A stretch of 35,177 bases of DNA from Chara braunii (GCA_003427395.1 BFEA01000980.1:136728-171904); one strand, 5' to 3'; shown: positions 1 through 9,585, counted from the stretch's first letter. Program-made: numbers and translations. The notes: generated from the sequence alone by a model not told the origin.

Positions 1-489
1 GGGGGCCGAGGGTGAAAGCCCTACCCCGGCTTGGGCCGTGGGGGTACCCACGTGACAACCCTTGCTCCGGCGCTTGGACGAAGACGTGAAAACTTTCCTA
101 TTCAGATTAGGCAAATTCGCAACGCGTCGAAACCGTGACTTACTCTTAAAGAAAACCCTTTCGCAAAGGAACAAACAAAAGAAAATTCATTGCAGGCGTT
201 GCAATACCCTCATTCATCTGCGAGAAGGCACTAGTGGCTCTGGGGTACAACTATCCTAGTGGTCCGTCTAATGCGTCATTTAGTTAAATGCGAACTAATT
301 CGGATTTGTTGTCTGCGAAGCGTTTGCAACAGGCCGCTAGGTACAAACCCCGCAAAGCTAATCACGAAAAGCAACTATCCATCGACTTTTGAGTTAACTG
401 CAAACGAATTCAGAGTTTTTGTCCTACGGGATGGGATAGGACCTTCGAGACAACATCCTACGAAACCTCATTGCACATGAGCGAGAATT
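1..489. other. Unassigned sequence upstream of the tandem array
   Basis: This stretch holds two short open frames on the plus strand (62-259 and 259-480), neither of which I recognise. The segments near 282-304 and 390-413 resemble one another (both read roughly AGTT-AA-TGC-AAC-AATTC), which suggests that the start of the window is also made of diverged repeats related to the array that follows. I see no promoter, RNA gene or known protein domain here. Confidence 0.4.
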
Positions 490-539
490 CTTTTAGGTTG
501 AGAATGTGGATATGGATTCCATTATCATGGAATAGAATA

Positions 540-1310
540 TTTGGGCACTAGATTTGGTTAGTCTCGAAATCAATTATCAGAATATCGAAGTTGCAGTCGT
601 TCCCAAGGGTTAAATTGAACCCGAAACACGTATAATTAATGGAAAAACAACAGTAGTTCACGATAGAGTGTCAAATATGTGGTACATGTATTGGAGGTTA
701 GAAGAAGTCCATTGTGAGGAAGTTCATTCGAGTCAGGAGGAGAACATTGACGTTGAGGATATGGTAGATACATGAGACTTACTCCGCTTAGAACAAGACA
801 AGGATTGTATAGACGGCCAACATGTTAAACTTTGCGCTTCGTACTATATCGAGAAACCGCGGTTTTATTTCCCGGTAATAATAGACTACCCTGGTCAAGT
901 TCGTCTATTGAACAATGACACCCTTGTACTAACGGTTTAAGCGGCGACCAAGCGTAATGGTAAAATAATAAGAGTTTTCTGCCTAGTGAGGGCAGACTTT
1001 CGTGAGCCCACGTCTACAGGTGGTCTGATGCGCTTCCATAACCTATTCTAAATAGATCCTGTGCTGATAAAAGAATTGAGTCTAAGGGTTGATTGGTTGG
1101 TGCGCGCCCAACTTCACTTCCTTTTCGGGTTATATGAGAAGGTATTCTTCACGTTGGAACACAGGGACATCTACAATGACTACATTCTATGAAAAGTGTC
1201 TCATCAACACCCGGGTGTCCAAACATTAAAATTTGTAGGTGGTAGGTGGAGACACATCTACGATTGTCCTTATTGTGAAGATGGATATCGGTCACCTTCA
1301 ACATCAAACT
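540..1310 (+). pseudogene. Array unit A, decayed copy of unknown protein
   Basis: Read across frames, this copy encodes a WYMYWRLEE stretch near 680, then a segment near 815-940 resembling VKLxAxYxxxKPxxxxPVIIDYxGxVRLLN, and finally IYDCPYCEDG near 1257-1286. Its counterpart in unit B matches in the same order, which is the evidence that this is protein-coding in origin. Stops interrupt it at several points. The C-x2-C of YDCPYCEDG could be half of a metal-binding site, but I see no partner residues and do not name a family. Confidence 0.5.
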
Positions 1311-1916
1311 CAAAATTCCTCTTAGCAGATGTGTCCTTTCCGACCTTTCTGCCCTCAACGATCGCGCAATATTTATAGGTTGAAATTAACTCACTGTTGT
1401 AGTCACCCTATTGGACACCCGTCAACAAGAAACTGCTAGCTCGGGCTTCCTCATTGAAGATGTGTCCTTTCTCACCTTAGCGCGCTTAACACCGCATACT
1501 TTATATAAATCCGAGTTAACGAGCTATTGTGTTTCAAATCATCATCTCGTCAGTCTACAAGTCATATCATTACGGTTATGTGCAATGCTCATGCTAAGTT
1601 CTTTTGAACGTCTAACTCGAACTTCCTCTTAGCAGATGTGTCCTTTTCGACTTTCCTGCCCTCAACGATCTCATAGTTCAAGTTGTATATAAGTTGAAAT
1701 TAGCACTGTTGTGGTCACCCTCTTGGACACCTGTCCACCTGAAACTGCAAACCCGGACTCCCTCGTAAATGACGTGTTGTTTCTCACTTTTTCGCTCTTA
1801 ACAATTGCGTACTTTACCTAAACCCGAGTTAATGCGTTGTTGTGTTTCAAATCATTCTCACGTCTGTCTACAAGCCATGTCGTTACGGCCATGTGCAGTG
1901 CTCATGCTCATTTCTT
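1303..1916 (+). repeat. Direct tandem duplication, about 307 bp x 2
   Basis: The sequence TTCCTCTTAGCAGATGTGTCC occurs at 1316 and again at 1623, and the following about 290 bases align with substitutions (for example the GTGTTTCAAATCAT segments at about 1530 and 1840 and the CAATGCTCATGCT / CAGTGCTCATGCT segments). This explains why units A and B are farther apart than B and C. The TTAG-CAG-ATGTGTCC edge looks like a 3' splice site, so the segment may once have been intron plus exon start; this is inference. Confidence 0.65.
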
Positions 1917-2126
1917 TTACTAGATGTGCCCATTTCCACTTGTCTCCCTGCAAGTGTCTCGTGCTCCACGCACTCACATCATCTCTAATCAGACAGTTCT
2001 TGCTTCATCACGTAATGTAGGATGGATTCCAAACTTCAACTTTTTACACTTCGTATCATGCAAGCGAGTCCAGTTCCTCTCCGTGTGATATCTTTTTGTT
2101 TCCTAAATCAAGTCTTATTATTTTGG

Positions 2127-2880
2127 ACAAAAATATATGGAAGAATCAACTCGTGAGCATTGACCCTCAATATTTGCACATTGAAATCAATGTTGCACCG
2201 GGCGGGAAAATCTTTAATGCGTTTAACCATTGACAATTACAGACTCATTGTGGTCGCTTCTGATAACGAGTCGAGTTTTTGGTATGTGTACCCGTTCTAG
2301 AAAAAGGTTGAGGTAGACCTTGTCAGCGTCGAGGAGGATAATAAGGAGCCTAAGAATGTTGCTGCTTCCACAAAGATCATTGATGCTTGGAACACCCTAT
2401 GTGCTATCCAATACTGGCAAACCCAAGAATCCAAGATAAGAGCAACATAAAGCTATATGCATGGTTTTGCTTTGGAAAACCAGAGTTGCGGACACCGGTC
2501 ATCGTTGACTACTATGGTCGAATTAGGTGGTTGAATCACAGTACTAAAGTTGCAACACTTTTTACGATCGTCAAGGTCTATGGCCGAAAAATGAAAGTGA
2601 TGTTCGTTTGTGATTTAGAACTTGACTATCCTTAGATGCGATTCTTAGGAAGGAGTTGAAGTTAAGGGTCGACTGTTTGGTACATAGTTAGATGTACTAC
2701 CTTTTCAATAATTGCAATAATGTATCATGGACAGACAAACATAGGGCTCACAACATGGAGGTTGTTTTCCACAAAGAGGACTACCACCGGTCGGGCACCA
2801 AGAGAAGGGAATTGCTCCCTTGTAAGCGGAGAAAAGTATATGATTGTCCGTATTGTGAAGGTGAACATCTTTGGTAGGCT
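2127..2880 (+). pseudogene. Array unit B, decayed copy of unknown protein
   Basis: This is the best preserved copy. It has an open stretch of 82 codons (2387-2635) containing KLYAWFCFGKPELRTPV and IVDYYGRIRWLNHSTKV, and a second open stretch (2692-2877) ending in VYDCPYCEGEHLW. The two are in different frames relative to the upstream KNIW part, so the copy is broken. The order of segments is the same as in units A and C. No known domain is recognised. Confidence 0.5.
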
Positions 2881-3294
2881 GTTCCACTATTCCTTTTAGT
2901 AGATGTGTCCGTTTTCAATTCTCGTGTGCTTCGCACAAGTGGGAATATACTCGTAGAGTCACAATTGTTTTTCTCACTAGACTCATGGTCGCTAACAGGC
3001 TACCTCGACCTTCTCCATGTAATGCAGGATGGACTCCAACCAGACCTCCAACTCACGCAAACGCCTTCAGCTCGTCTCACGGCCCCTGATGGTCCATTCC
3101 ACTATTCCTTTCAATAAAGGTGTTCGTTTTCACTTATCGTGTGCTTCACACAAGTGGGAGTATATTGGCAGATGCTTTCTATCTAGATTCGCTATCACTA
3201 CCTCCACCCTCTCCACCTCGGCTCACTTAAGCGCCTCCAACTTGTCTCACGACCGCGTCACTCAAGACTGGATTTTCCACCCCTGTACCTTCAT
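2881..3294 (+). repeat. Spacer segment duplicated in tandem (period about 214 bp)
   Basis: TTCCACTATTCCTTT occurs at about 2882 and 3096, each followed by a related stretch containing CGTGTGCTTC-CACAAGTGGGA. The first copy also carries the shared ATGCAGGATGGACTCCAACC segment. A single related copy lies between units C and D (about 4262-4494), so the spacer belongs to the array unit. Confidence 0.55.
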
Positions 3295-4105
3295 TTTAAA
3301 CAAGAACATATGGGAGAGTGAACGAATGAGCTGTGCAGACTTATCGAATCAAATGTTGCACCAGATGGGGAAGTTTTCAGGCAATTTAGGATGAGTTCTA
3401 CTGAGGATGACATTGTGCTCGATCGAGATATGGGCTCGGTTTTCTGGTACATGCACTACTTGCACAAAGAGTCCATGTCGATCCCGTCTGTGAGGAGGGA
3501 GATCCGGAACCTGTCACTCCTGCAGAGATGACCAACAAGCGGCGCATCCTCTGTGCGAAGCAGAGATGGTCAACTAACGATAGGAGACCCGTGAAACTAT
3601 ATGCCTGGTTTCACCTGGGATAACCGTTAATGCATGCACCAATCATCATTGATTGTTGAAGTCGTATTCGGGTCTTAAACCATAACACCACGATTGTGAC
3701 ATTGTTTACGACCGTTAATGTTGATGATCGAAAGATGTAAGTGTTTTTCATTGCAAGGGAGGAGTTCCAACGACTCACCCTCACTTGCGAGCAAGCATTT
3801 CACAATCCCACCCTCGAGGGTGCGTTCAAACGCTTCAGAGATCTGTTATCCCACGATGCGGCATTTAGAAAGGAACTGAACTTTTCAAAGTCGGTTGTTT
3901 ATTGCACTATCAGTTGCACTACCTTTCCGACCACTTTGACGAGATTTCCATGAGAGTTGAACATAGGGACCACGACTTAGGGGTTGTTTTTGGAGAGGAG
4001 GAGGATCGTCGGTCAGGTACGGAAGTAGTTACGTTTTTCGATGGTCGGCAACATGATGTATACGGCTGTCTGTATTATCGTGAAGGACATAGTGAATATA
4101 TGTAG
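3295..4105 (+). pseudogene. Array unit C, decayed copy of unknown protein
   Basis: This copy starts with NKNIWESERMSC (about 3299). It continues with WYMH near 3447, a VKLYAWF-like segment near 3590, LFTTVNVDDRKM near 3700, and ends in a 67-codon open stretch (3902-4105) with VEHRDHDLGVVF and the degraded motif VYGCLYYREG. Compared with YDCPYCEG of unit B, both cysteine positions are partly lost. Several frame changes are needed to read it through, so it is a pseudogene copy. Confidence 0.5.
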
Positions 4106-4494
4106 GAAGGTGATCGTCACTACGATAGAAGTCTGATCATTCAACATGAATTACATGATGAAAATACTTTGAGAGTGAGTGGCGGTCAGGGAACTTGCAC
4201 CCTTTTACGAAGTGTGAATATATTCGCAGTTATCGAGCCCCATGTAAGCTGTTTCATTGTTAATTTTTATAGATGTGTGGGACTTCACTTCTCGCATTCT
4301 TGGCGTACGTAGAAGTATACTCGCAGTTTCTTTTTCTGCTAGACTCGCTGAGCGTAATCGGTAGCATTCTATCACGTGCTTCCTCATGTAATGCAGGATG
4401 GACTCCAACCAGACCTCGGCTCATGCAAGCACCTTTTGCTCGTCTCACGGTGCGCCTCTCCATACCGGATTCCCGACCTCGGGCTCTTAATTTA

Positions 4495-4627
4495 TCACAA
4501 GAATGTATGGAAGTGTGAAAGAGTGAACTGTTCACACAAATATCTGAACATCAAATTGGATATTGCACCAAATAGGCAAGTTTCCATGAAATTGTGGATG
4601 GGCGCCACCGCGGATGACGATTTTGCC
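4495..4627 (+). pseudogene. Array unit D, start of a fourth copy
   Basis: An open frame reads KNVWKCERVNCSHKYLNIKL and ends at a stop at 4628-4630. It matches the beginnings of units B and C, including the IAP/VAP segment. The rest of the unit is missing or too diverged to recognise, so the array stops here. Confidence 0.5.
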
Positions 4628-4633
4628 TAATCC

Positions 4634-4918
4634 ATGTTTCAGCCTAGGACTTTCGAACGTGTTGATTTCGTCAGACCCTTACCCTTTGCTGTTGTACCGA
4701 AGTGCCCGGGAACTTCACAAGAACCTTCTCAACGCAAAAGACCATCTCATAGGAAATACGAAGGACCCTTCCCTGAACTAAGCGTTCACTATGTCCCATT
4801 ACACCATCCACCTCATTGCCTTGACATAAACAACGCTAAACCACCAGTACTTGGCCCAGCTATCGATGCAGAGTCTGAATATGCCCTACGTGTCGTTTCG
4901 TGCCGACCCGCCAGCTAA
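4634..4918 (+). CDS. Unrecognised 94-codon open frame
   Basis: The frame starts MFQPRTFERVDFVRPLPF and is rich in proline. It directly follows the last array unit and may be a remnant of the same transcript. Part of it (about 4770-4850) overlaps a repeat that recurs at about 5110-5170, which weakens the case for a real gene. No domain, signal peptide or membrane segment is visible. I treat it as doubtful. Confidence 0.2.
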   Translation: MFQPRTFERVDFVRPLPFAVVPKCPGTSQEPSQRKRPSHRKYEGPFPELSVHYVPLHHPPHCLDINNAKPPVLGPAIDAESEYALRVVSCRPAS

Positions 4919-5245
4919 AAAAAAAAAATTCTTTAGGCTGGCGGTATCGATGTTTCAGGTTTGGTACCCCAGGCCTCCAAAACTTGTGGGCCATTAATGG
5001 CAACGCCCTGCGGCTGACATATGGGCCAAGTATGGGGAGTTTAAGAAGTGCTTCATAATCCCCTATAGGCCCATAGTATACACTCTTAATTCACATTTAA
5101 TAACGATCATTCATATAGGAAGGGCTCAAAATGCCCCACCACACCATTCACCCCATCGACACGACATAAACAAAATGTTTATCCTCACTTGAAGTGCTAC
5201 ATAATGCCCTATCGGCCCATATACAGTGTATTAATTCACATTTGA
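4770..5245. repeat. Two short direct repeats
   Basis: One pair is GAAGTGCTTCATAATCCCC (about 5045) and GAAGTGCTACATAATGCCC (about 5191); both run on through GGCCCATA to AATTCACATTT, about 147 bp apart. A second pair is the CACACCATTCACC-like and ACATAAACAA segment at about 4798-4833 and 5137-5172. The stretch has no convincing gene. Confidence 0.6.
4908..4944. other. Foldback with an A-rich loop
   Basis: CCGCCAGC (4908-4915) and GCTGGCGG (4937-4944) are a perfect 8-base inverted repeat around a loop containing a 12-base A run. TATCGATG occurs immediately after it (4945) and also at 4861. It may be a relic of a small insertion or a transcript 3' end; neither is shown. Confidence 0.45.
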
Positions 5246-5539
5246 AATAGGTTCACTTTTTGGAAAAAAGTTCAGTTTTTACAAATCGTGACATGTCATC
5301 CATTTTTTTTGTGTCTTTCTGATTTTTCTAAATGTGCTTTCTTTGGTCTATTATTAAAAAGGTGAAACATGACTTCAAATCTGTTTTTTTTCTTTTTCTT
5401 CTTAGTTGTTTGCTTATTCTTCAGAGTCTTTTGTGTTTTCATGATGCTATGTTGCAAGTAGCAACTTTGGTAGAATTACGGTTTCTGGTCATGCTAAATG
5501 TTCATTTAAAGCTTTGGGTCATGGGGGGTTCAATTTGAG
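5246..5539. other. Gene-free T-rich stretch
   Basis: This stretch contains several T runs and one 68-codon open frame (5332-5538) of hydrophobic low-complexity type that I do not believe is a gene. I see no other feature in it. Confidence 0.4.
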
Positions 5540-6022
5540 TAGGTTTGGTTTGTGGGGGTTGGAGGGGGGAGGACTTTGGTAACGGGGCATCTGAAGGGGG
5601 TATAGTGGAGGGGCGGAGGTCTGGGGGAGGGGTTGGAATGTCTTGGTTAGTTTTTGGAAAAATGAGTGTCCGGTGGCTTGCATCATTTTTTTTCTTTTTC
5701 TTTTTCAGGACAACCTTTGTTTTCTTTCAGGGTGAAGGGGTTGGGGGTGGGGAGGGGCCTCAAATGTTGGATGGATCTGGTTCTGCCCCTTAATGGAAAT
5801 GGAGGTTGGGGGTGGGGAAAAGGGGGGAAAAAAAGAGGAGGTATGGTTTAGGGGTGGGGGGATGGATGGTTTGGGGGTGTAGGGAGGAATGGTTTGGGGG
5901 TGGTGGGAAGAAGGGATGGGTAGGGAGGGGTCCTAGGTTTGGGTTGGTGGGGCGTTTTGGGAGGGCTTGCTGGAGGGTTAGGTGGGGGTTAAGGGGGTTG
6001 TGGGGTTGGGGGGTTGGGGGGG
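5540..6022 (+). repeat. Strongly G-rich strand with quadruplex-type motifs
   Basis: The plus strand is packed with runs of 3-7 G. Two parts fit the four-run quadruplex pattern with very short loops: 5737-5757 (runs split by TT, T and A) and 5993-6022 (runs split by TTGT, TT and TT). Two pyrimidine tracts ending in CAG (about 5686-5708 and 5717-5730) sit inside and look like 3' splice sites, but no exon can be recognised. The apparent open frames here are compositional. Confidence 0.7.
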
Positions 6023-6239
6023 AGTAGCATGCTGAGGCCGCTACATAGATCCTGTTTTGGGGCCCGATGGCTGTTCCAGGACCTCATGTCGTGCACCCAT
6101 TTTTGGTGAGCGACCTGGAGGTCCATGGCCATGTTTACAGGCTAGGCACACATTTGGTTCCACTCATGCTCTCCGTTACTCAACATTTATTATTTTTGCT
6201 GGGTGATTCGATTTCGTCCGTTGTAGGCTAGGTTCAGAT
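6023..6239. other. Unassigned stretch, possibly the start of the E0 LTR
   Basis: No gene is visible. The left edge of the E0 LTR probably lies in or near this stretch, but without the second LTR copy in the window its start cannot be fixed. Confidence 0.3.
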
Positions 6240-6252
6240 TTGTCCGTATGTG

Positions 6253-6501
6253 GGACTGGACCAGGCATTTGTCTATTTTTGCCTGGCCCAGTCCTCACGG
6301 CCCTGCTGCATCAGCAGGGTTGCCTCGACGTCCGGTAGGGACCCACACAGGCCGATTTGGGCTAGGATCGTAGGACCAGGACTTGGGCCTGCGATCAGGA
6401 CCGTCGATCAGACATTGGATCCGACGGTCCTGATAACAGGCCAAGGACTGCTCAGCCAGGCCCAACGGTATATAGTTGGGCCAGTCCTCCACTTTGAGGA
6501 C
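6253..6501 (+). other. Series of hairpins in E0 LTR
   Basis: Five inverted repeats lie within 250 bases. 6253-6294 has a 15 bp stem with one mismatch. 6301-6319 has an 8 bp stem CCCTGCTG around CAT. 6394-6434 has a perfect 13 bp stem (ATCAGGACCGTCG) around 15 bases. 6459-6482 has stem GGCCCAAC around GGTATATA. 6484-6501 has stem GTCCTC around six bases. In the fourth, the TATA-like box sits in the loop. Confidence 0.75.
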
Positions 6502-6761
6502 ACATTCGGGCCGGAGCCTCATTGGGCAGTCACACTGCCTGCGCAGCGCCAGTTTGGGGAGAGCTGGAATAGAGGAGCGTTGGAGGAGTACAGGAGTAGG
6601 CTGGAGTGGAGAGATTGGGGGAGGCCATGTCCACGAGGGAGCTGGGACTTTATATCAGTCATGGACCAGCCTTCAGCAGCAACCTGCATTGCGAGTCATC
6701 ACCTTTGCTGGTCAGTATTCGTGGCATCATCATCAGGGGCGTGTGAGAGAGGATAATTCTT

Positions 6762-6874
6762 CTTCTTCTTCTCCTTCTTCTTCTGATTCTTCTCCACTCC
6801 TCCATAGCCACTATTCCTCTTTTTCTGCTCCTCCTCCCTCTTTTCTTTTTCTTCTCCAGAGAGAGAGAGAGAGA
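6762..6874 (+). repeat. TTC/CTT-rich and GA microsatellites
   Basis: A pyrimidine stretch of TTC/CTT type (about 6767-6790, then CT-rich to about 6855) is followed by a GA dinucleotide run (about 6857-6874). Both lie downstream of the TATA-like boxes of the E0 LTR. Confidence 0.8.
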
Positions 6875-7291
6875 GATCAAGCAGTGACTATTTCGGGCCT
6901 ATGAGTGTCCAGGATCTGATTCGACATTTTTGAGGACAGACATTGACTAGACATTTGGCACGGAGACTATTTTTTGGATGGCTACAGGTTCTACTCTTGT
7001 CCTCTCTCCCCTCTCCAGCTTCATCTCTCCGCTCCTCCCTCATCCTCCGTGTTTTTTCCCCCTGTGTGTACGCAAGGAGGGACCTTTCTTCCATGTATGA
7101 TGTCCCTCCTTGTTGTGTGACGTGTGTGATGATGATTGTTAGAGTCGAGTCTGGATCTAATGTGTTAGGTTATATCTTTGAGTCTTCTGTTGTGCTACAT
7201 TGCACTATCTCGTTTTGTTTTGAGTCCTGTTCATCACACTGGCGCTCCTTGGACATTTGCACCGCTCATCTTTAGATGAGCATGCATCAAT

Positions 7292-7301
7292 TGGTATCCG
7301 A
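7292..7301 (+). other. Primer-binding-like site of E0
   Basis: TGGTATCCGA follows the LTR-like end CA after two bases. The first seven bases equal the primer site TGGTATC used by the other elements of this window, complementary to the CCA end of initiator tRNA-Met. The following bases differ from the usual AGAGC, so it may be decayed. Confidence 0.5.
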
Positions 7302-7459
7302 CCGATCCGCAGTAAACTAGGAAGCTGACGCCATTGATCAACAGAGAAAGTTGATTGGTTGGGACCGTTGATCAATCAGTGCATACACTGATCAATTGTT
7401 TAGTGGATTGATTGATTGATTAATCGATTGATTGATTAATTGATTGATTGATTGGTTGA

Positions 7460-7490
<31 letters not shown>

Positions 7491-7505
7491 ATTGATTGAT
7501 TGATT
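7302..7505 (+). other. E0 leader, first segment, ending in a GATT/GCTT microsatellite
   Basis: After the primer site come short inverted repeats (for example ATCAGTG with CACTGAT around CATA near 7380) and then a tetranucleotide tract of GATT and GCTT units (about 7412-7505). E1 is inserted in this tract, which resumes at 13983. Confidence 0.55.
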
Positions 7506-7687
7506 TGCAATGACCCTTGATCGTGAAGACACTTAGCAACAATACAAACCCAGATAGATGTCAACCTGCTGATGATTGTCAATAATCATAATCGTGTCCA
7601 GATAGAATGAGATGGGAAAACATACACAGGCGAAGGAGAGGAGGGAGAATAGACTTAGAGATGAGAAAGAAGACAATGCCCACTTTT
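7506..7687 (-). repeat. E1 3' LTR fragment
   Basis: These 182 bases align with 13025-13208, the end of the E1 5' LTR, at roughly 91% identity. The alignment stops at CCCACTTTT, which both copies share, and to the right there is pol sequence rather than the rest of the LTR. A single deletion therefore removed the integrase core, the polypurine tract and about 775 bp of LTR. Confidence 0.85.
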
Positions 7688-7946
7688 AAGTTTTCTTGAA
7701 ACCAAAAGGTCCTTCAGTGTCGTGACATTCCCCAGTCAACAGACTTTTAAGTTCTTCCTTGTGAGGAATACACAATCTCTGTTCCATTTGGTCTAACAAG
7801 AAAAGCAAACCATATGTTATTCTATAGTTGGGAAGTAAAGCTGGGTCTTTCGTAAGGACATCCATGATAGGTTTCCAGATAGGGTCAGTAGCTTGGGTCT
7901 TTCGTAAGGACATCCATGATAGGTTTCCAGATATGGTCAGTAGCAT
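7686..7946 (-). pseudogene. E1 integrase zinc-region fragment
   Basis: The frame encodes the linker after RNase H and the first part of the His-His-Cys-Cys integrase domain, ending CHDTEGPFGFKKT. Family members normally read GHFG here, so the second histidine is replaced by proline. The cysteine pair and the whole DDE catalytic core are absent because the deletion junction follows at once. Its N-terminal part is out of frame with the RNase H fragment because of the 52 bp duplication at 7841-7944. Confidence 0.75.
7841..7944. repeat. 52 bp tandem duplication in E1 pol
   Basis: GGGTCTTTCGTAAGGACATC occurs at 7843 and 7895, and the copies continue through CATGATAGGTTTCCAGATA. The period of 52 is not a multiple of three and shifts the reading frame. 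Confidence 0.9.
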
Positions 7947-8196
7947 ATCCTTGACAAATTTTATCTTTTAAATCATTCCCAACATCCAAATAAGAGACAA
8001 CAGCACCAAAGAAACCACATCGTCTGGACAACGCATCTGCAACCACATTAGACTTACCTTTGATAGTTTTCACCTCAAAATCAAAAGTATCAATGAATGC
8101 AAACCATCGTACTAACTTATCAGAGAGTTTAGGTTGTGTCTTTATCCACTTCAGGGTCGAGTGGTCTGAGTACACAGTGAAGTGTCTCCCTAACAA
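7885..8196 (-). pseudogene. E1 RNase H, C-terminal part
   Basis: The frame reads FTVYSDHSTLKW, a conserved RNase H block of Ty3/gypsy elements with its aspartate, then NVVADALSRR, the typical end of this domain. RNase H removes the RNA strand of the RNA:DNA hybrid during reverse transcription. It is separated by a frame change and a stop from the upstream fragment (8226-8735), so no continuous product exists. Confidence 0.85.
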
Positions 8197-8225
8197 GTAG
8201 TGTTTTCATGTGTCCAGTGCGCAGA

Positions 8226-8735
8226 CTAAGGTATACAATTCCCTTTCATTAGTGGAGTTGGCAACTTTTTTCGATGACAATCTTGCAGACATAAACTCAA
8301 TGGTCTGTAACCATTGTCGTCGTTCTGTTGAAGGACTGCGCCAATTCCGTACTGACTGGCATCAGTAGTGACAATGAAGGGAAGTGATGGATCAACAATT
8401 TTCAAAACATGATAGTGAGTCAAAGCATACTTTATCTTCTTAAAGGAAGACTCACAGTCCTTCTCCCACAACAAGATAGTTCCTTTCCTTAACAATCTTC
8501 TCATTGGTGCGGCGATCAGTGAGAAGTTCCTGACGAACTTTCTATAGTAACTCGTCAAACCAAGGAAAGATCGTAGTTCAGTTACAGACCTAGGTCGTGG
8601 CCAATCTCGAATTGCTGATATTTTCTTTTCTTCTGATCTGAGGTCTTCTTCGTTCACTATATGTCCTAAGTATAGCACTTCGGACTTAGCGAACTCAGAC
8701 TTCTTTGGGTTTATCTTAAAGTTGCCTTCTCGCAT
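8226..8735 (-). pseudogene. E1 reverse transcriptase thumb/connection and start of RNase H
   Basis: Recognisable blocks in order are FKINPKKSEF, VLYLGHIV, IRDWPRPRSVTELRSFLGL, YYRKFVRNFS and PFIVTTDASQYGIGAVLQQ. The last carries the first RNase H aspartate (TDAS). The frame overlaps the upstream RT fragment at 8716-8735 in a different phase, so an indel separates them. The end is scrambled after GYRPLSL. Confidence 0.85.
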
Positions 8736-9585
8736 TCTCGAACACTAGACGAAGATGTTTTTTGTGACCTTCTAACGTTTTACTATATGTGAGAATATCA
8801 TCAAAATAGACAATAACGAACTGATCCAACCATTGACGAAATAATTCATTCATTGATTGTTGGAACGTCGCAGGGCCATTTGTCAATCTGAAAGGCATTA
8901 CCACGAACTCGTAATGACCATACCTTGTCCGAAATGCAGTCTTATGTTGATCCGCAGGTTCCACCTCGATCTGATGGTACCTAGACTTTGGATCAATCTT
9001 ACTGAAATACATACAACCCTGCACTTGATCAAGTAGGTCGTTAATGCGAGGAAGCTGTTCGGCGTTCTTGATAATGGCGACATTCAACCCTCGATAGTCA
9101 ATGGAAAGACGCAGTTCACCTTCCTTTTTGGGCACAAACAAGACAGGTGCACTATAGGGAGATGAGCTAGGGCGAATCCATCCCTTGTCAGTAAGATCGT
9201 GCAGTTGTTTCTTCAATTCCTCAAGTTCCCTGAGAGACATTCGGTAAATAGGGCCCTTGGGAATCTTACTACCCGGAATGATTTCAGTGGTGTGCTTAAT
9301 AGCACGTTCTGTGATTATGGAAGGTTCAGTCTGCAGATCCTTAAACTCAGAGAGAAGACTTTCAATAGTTGGACGGCAGGAAGAAGAAGACTCATCGACT
9401 TTCTTTACCAACACCATCATAACTTCCTGTTCCAACTTCTTCTTTGAAACCATCGAACGAAAAGATGGATAACTCATACAACAAAAAGACAAACTAGAGT
9501 CAGAGCCAGACTTATGATACAATTTAAGTTGCACAACCTTGCCTTTGAAGTCAATATCCGGGTTGGCTTCCTCATGCCAATCCAT
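8716..9585 (-). pseudogene. E1 reverse transcriptase, N-terminal and palm
   Basis: This is the longest open frame of E1 (289 codons). It holds the PR-RT linker (IIPGSKIPKGPIYRMS), [47 protein letters not shown] and the active-site VYFDDIL. The three catalytic aspartates are present, but normally invariant neighbours are changed: DLKSG reads DPKSR, and FGLTNAP reads FRLTNGP. Activity is unlikely. Upstream it is out of phase with the protease fragment. Confidence 0.9.

Larger units (their letters stand above)
490..4640 (+). repeat. Tandem array of a decayed, unrecognised coding unit (period about 1.17 kb)
   Basis: At least four diverged copies of one unit lie head to tail on the plus strand. 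Marker positions repeat regularly: a KN(I/V)W-coding stretch at about 2130, 3300 and 4497, and a WY(M/V)-coding stretch at about 680, 2281 and 3447. A nearly constant DNA segment beginning ATGTAATGCAGGATGGACTC recurs at about 3019 and 4385, with a weaker copy at about 2013. Each unit ends near a YDCPYCEG-like motif. All copies carry stops and frame changes, so none is a working gene as it stands. The ancestral product is unknown to me. Confidence 0.6.
6240..7289 (+). repeat. LTR of a plus-strand element (E0), left end uncertain
   Basis: Three observations support an LTR in plus orientation. It ends in CA at 7289, followed after two bases by a tRNA-iMet-like primer site. It has two TATA-like boxes (TATATAG at about 6470 and TTTATATCAG at about 6650). 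Its upstream part is a series of hairpins like those in the presumed U3 of other LTRs here. A perfect 7 bp stem with loop TTTA (7264-7281) lies just before its 3' end. No second copy is present in the window, so this rests on structure, not on an aligned pair. Confidence 0.55.

Noticed and set aside
5993-6022. Telomere-like GGGGTT runs
   Set aside because: Only two or three irregular units within a generally G-rich block, no regular repeat and an interior position.
5545-6027. Glycine/tryptophan-rich plus-strand frames
   Set aside because: Composition of the G-rich strand alone gives Gly, Trp and Val codons; no domain or conserved order.
6250-6904. Overlapping plus-strand frames of 168 and 142 codons in the E0 LTR
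   Set aside because: They overlap hairpins, microsatellites and TATA-like boxes and show no recognised protein motif.
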